Positions 60,722-64,000 of a stretch of DNA of 64,000 nucleotides are shown piece by piece. The DNA comes from Melampsora larici-populina 98AG31. Lineage: Eukaryota; Basidiomycota; Pucciniomycetes; Pucciniales; Melampsoraceae. The position numbers and the translations under genes were made by a program. The notes under the pieces are model-generated. The model was not told the origin of the DNA. It did not search any database and saw only the letters and a program-made list of their open reading frames with translations. Each line of letters begins with the position of its first letter. Positions within the stretch are counted from its first letter, which is position 1. Where the stretch lies: positions 959,983-1,023,982 of the forward strand of contig NW_006768793.1 of NCBI RefSeq assembly GCF_000204055.1, written 5' to 3'.

Positions 60722-62380
60722 TAATTTTGTAGTCAATTAAATTTGCTGAGCTTTGATCTGTGTGAAAATTGAAAAATCTTGTCGAAATTTTGGTCTCGAA
60801 TCATACAGTCACTCAGCATACAACACAACTTTCACAATCGGCACTATTCATACTTGGAAACTTTCTCGTATCATAGAACTTCTGTTTGTAGGTAACCAGA
60901 TGGTGATGTTGGGATGTGAGGATGTGAATGAAATCCAACTGAATCCAAGTGAAGCTCCGGAAATAAAACGATTTCTTCTCATGGGATTTCAAACTCTGAG
61001 CCTCAACATACATGATGCTCAACTTCTTAAAAACGATTTCTTCCTAAAAAATCAGAAATGGATAACCCAAATTGCTTATCCTGCGCAGAACACCTCTTGA
61101 GAGGGTGTGGCTTGTGACTGATTGAATAGAAATTTGGGTTGTCTTTATCCTTTGCTGACCATTCATCAAAGGTTGAAAACCAAATTCTTTGATTCGATCT
61201 CCCTTCTCATCTTCATGAACGATTTGTGTAGGTTGGAAAGTAGGTAAACAGCAAGGTAAAAGTTAGTACCTTTGCAGCCCATGTAATGTGAATCAGTACG
61301 AACCAATATGTCTTCAATCGAATGGTATTTTTTTGTAGTGAAGGGATCGATATCAAGGATAAAATAAGGAGATAACAAACCATTAGAATCAGTTTATGAT
61401 AAAGAGCATGACAAATAAGAAAATGGTATAACTCTTTCTGTTGAGGTAACTCAAGTGGCTTGAAAACTTGAAGGGAAAAGAGGAGTGCGAGTCCTCTGTT
61501 AACAAGTACTAATGGTCAACAGAAAACCCAATGATCATGATAGATGATGACATAATCACCTTGTCATATGCTCCAGTCCTGAAGTTAAGATTACATTTTG
61601 ATAAACTTGGGAATCAGATAAATTAAACAAGTAACAGTGAAATGAAAAACCAATCTTGACATCCTCCACATTTGGACCAAGACAAGTTTTTACAATTTGT
61701 TCGCCAATAGGCAATAACTTTAAGTAAACTTGCTTCAGTTGTGAGTCATACCTGATTCTTGGCTAAGGTTTGCAAGTAGGAACATGGGTATCCATTTATC
61801 GATGTGTTTCTTGTCATCCAAGAACGCCAAATCACTCCCAAAAAGATTCGCTTTTTATTGTCATCGTCATCCTGGTTGTTTTCAAAATTCAATGAAAGAC
61901 CCAGTCAAGACAACCCGAAAACCATGGCATCGGTTTTTCAGAATTGGAGAATAATCAATTTGTGCTTGATTGAATTTGTAGATCATGCTACTAGCTATCA
62001 AATATTGCAGTTGGAGATCTGAAGAGCTACCACCGAATTTCATTCACAGCTAAACGGAGTCTCTATGTATTCCCAAAGCTGAGCCTGAAGTGACACGCAC
62101 AAAATACTACCAAGAGCTAAACTAACAATTTCAAAAACGATAGGAACTATGAAGATTAATCAAATCATTGTAAGATTGAAAGATAAGAATTTGCTACCAT
62201 GACCAAACTCGAATTACAAATCTAAATCTATCACACAAAAACAACAAGAAGAATTGATAATATAATCATAGAAAAGAACGAGAGGTAAAGAGCGTTGTGG
62301 GTTTTACTTTGGGTTTGGATTTTGATAAACCTCAAGATGATGTGGGTTGACAAGGAAGTGATTTTGAGCGCAAATGATTT
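60722..62380. other. Intergenic upstream of helicase gene
   Basis: A 115-codon ORF at 60753-61100 (+) has no motif and could be chance. 61100-62380 is AT-rich with no recognisable gene. Confidence 0.4.
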
Positions 62381-63515
62381 CTACACCGGGCGTGATCTTG
62401 CTCCACCCGCAGTACCAGTACTACTACCAGACGAAGATGGAGTAGTCCTACCAGACGCAGGCCTGCTGGAGGTAGATTTACCCGCCGCAAGGCTACTTGA
62501 GGTTGACCTACCTGGAGCAGACCTACTCGAGGTAAAAGCATGATCGTCATCATCATCGCTATCATCATCATCGTCGTCGTCATCGTCGTCATCCTCTCTT
62601 GCTGTACATTTCTTGCCCCGAGCAATTTGGAGACTGACAGTCACAGGTCCAAATGATCCAAATGGTAGAGCAACGCCTTCATTTAAACTAGCAAGTCCGG
62701 CCTAAAAATTGAAAAATATGAGAATATCTTTCTTTTTTTCAAATGATGTGAAGTTATACTGACTCGGTTGCGACAGCCACTTAGGATATCAAAAACCTTT
62801 TTCTTTAAGGCTTGAGCAGGACTAAAGATCTTAGAGTCAGTATCGAATTATGAGTTGGAATTTAGGTGTATAAACACAAACTCACACTGCAACAGCAAAT
62901 TGGCTCTGTGACTCTAACAGGACCTGAGTGAAGATACATTCAACGATAATTAGCGCAACTCTGTGGGATAGATGGAGAAAGAGATTGACTTACCTGACAA
63001 GTAGAACAAGTTCGAGAGCTCGTAAGGTCTGTACTCCAAACCCACTGTCCGTAGTTAAAGAATTCCCCCAGCGCACTGAATTGATAGACAGGCAAAAGCA
63101 GCAAAGAGAGGTGAGCAAAGTATGAAATGATGGGTGCGATAGATCATACTTACAGGTTGCAATGTTTTAACTTGATCTCGGCCTCTTGACCCCCGAACTG
63201 ATCACATTGGTATGGTGCACTAGTGTCGAGTCCTGATGCGGGTAGCTGAGGTAAACCAGGACCAGAGAATGGTTGACCATATGGTGAAAATGCATTCGGA
63301 ACACCACCGGGAAATCCACCAGGGACGAATGGTTGAGCAGGAAATTGTGGGCCATTAGGTGAAAAGCCACCCATAGCCCCAGGAGAACCACCAGGTTGTG
63401 AGAACTGGTTTGGAAAGGTCTGACCAACGTTCGAAAGAGGACTCGGGAATTGAGCAGAAACTAGATCAAATAACATCCATGAGGACAAAGCTCGAGCTAT
63501 AAAGATATTGAACAT
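62381..63515 (-). CDS. Predicted secreted Pro/Gly/Phe-rich protein with Asp run, 286 aa
   Basis: Exons (right to left): 63515-63154, 63075-62994, 62923-62886, 62821-62764, 62701-62381; 861 bp, 287 codons. ATG at 63515 gives a signal peptide (MFNIFIARALSSWMLFDLVSA, cleavage likely before QFPS). Residues 22-95 are a low-complexity Phe-Pro-Gly-Gln repeat (QFSQPGG, GGFSPNG, PFVPGGFPGG). A central Cys domain follows (APYQCDQFGG, LKHCNL, RTCSTCQ, SGCRNR), and then an acidic run (ten Asp, Ser, five Asp) and a Ser/Gly/Arg/Thr-rich tail of repeated (A/P)xGRSTSS units. I know no family. Secretion is inferred from the signal peptide; cell-wall or host-interface roles are possible. Confidence 0.78.
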
Positions 63516-64000
63516 GTTTTCTCTTGTGTGCAAGAATGCAAGAAGTGATGAAGTCCAGCAAAAACCAGCGAAGGAGTAGGCCTTAAATGACTTCTGGGCT
63601 CAAGGGATGTTTCAGGTTGACTTGTAATTACATACATCATTTTGAACCCCCCTTCAAGAATCCTATTGATACTTATCAACATTGCGGCTTGCCTGATGCG
63701 TTGAGTCATGAAGCTGTCAAATCCGACCAATCGACTCTATCCATCTGCTTTCGACTCTCACGAATTTTAATTCAAAAAACTAATCTTAGCAAAGTCCTAC
63801 GCTGTCGCTCGCGACCCGAGCCCCCGGTAAGTGAGGGACTGATCTGATGCTCGGAATTTGTTCCTACTCAAGGATTCCAGGGGAGCCACATCGACGCTGT
63901 CCGATGACGATGAATCATCACAATTCGCACTTTCAACATTGCGGTCAATGCCGCCGACAACTTACAGCGTTTGGGTACATCCAAAATCATGAATCACGGT
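63516..64000. other. 5' flank of secreted-protein gene; possible divergent gene start
   Basis: From ATG 63904 a plus-strand frame (MTMNHHNSHFQHCGQCRRQ...) is open to the window end, about 32 codons; the CxxC is notable but too short to judge. The rest shows nothing. Confidence 0.3.

Noticed and set aside
60753..61100. 115-codon ORF divergent from the helicase gene
   Set aside because: No motif, no splice signals and AT-rich; could be chance. Left as intergenic.
62295..62644. ORFs on plus and other minus frames
   Set aside because: Shadows of the Asp/Ser-rich last exon of the secreted-protein gene.

Overview
The window is nuclear DNA of a basidiomycete fungus, most likely a rust (Pucciniales); the species cannot be named from sequence alone. 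Reasons: AT-rich sequence, intron-dense genes with 50-120 bp GT-AG introns and micro-exons, several small secreted proteins of unknown family, fungal housekeeping genes, and a heavy load of class I and class II transposons. All exon maps below were built by hand from splice consensus, reading frame and family motifs; where exon lengths sum to an exact multiple of three without internal stops I say so.

Layout. 0-21.8 kb is almost entirely mobile DNA: the 3' end of a Ty1/copia element (1-~1200); a 783-bp long-TIR MITE with an exact 8-bp target duplication (1465-2247); a dead Tc1/mariner/IS630-type transposase gene split by a 971-bp solo LTR (4217-7414); a hairpin repeat (7815-7883); a full-length Ty3/gypsy element with both LTRs (7923-15093), itself carrying a 383-bp CACTA-like MITE; an intron-containing tRNA-Lys(UUU) gene on the minus strand (15926-16023); and a 4.2-kb hAT element with an 11-exon transposase gene (17586-21805).

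23-40 kb is mixed. Host genes are a 12-exon secretory protein (23288-25433), a bestrophin/UPF0187-type membrane protein (28269-30101), the TRAPP subunit Bet3 (31411-32245), a six-zinc-knuckle protein of the GIS2/Byr3/CNBP family (36704-37610) and a membrane-anchored SET-domain protein (38702-40378, minus). Between BET3 and GIS2 lies a complete pogo/Tigger-type transposon (32830-35715) with TA target duplication and an apparently intact 728-residue transposase.

40.6-44.7 kb is a transposon nest: an 807-bp long-TIR MITE whose right TIR was hit by a second, apparently intact hAT element (726-residue transposase), followed four bases later by a third element. All three have perfect 8-bp target duplications.

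46-64 kb is mostly host genes: a secreted protein of unknown family (46349-47698) with a small coding segment after it, a possible mitochondrial Mtf2-like factor (minus), the nucleolar WD40 protein UTP18 (minus), an alpha/beta hydrolase with an HGGAW motif, a mitochondrial MSS116-like DEAD-box helicase (minus) and a Pro/Gly-rich secreted protein with an Asp run (minus).

The strongest signals beyond routine annotation are the nested and datable insertions, two class II elements that look coding-competent, a CpG-deamination signature in the dead elements (LTR differences and premature stops), an array of ATGCAT motifs at both ends of the pogo element, and a SET gene whose last four introns share the unusual donor GTTGAG.
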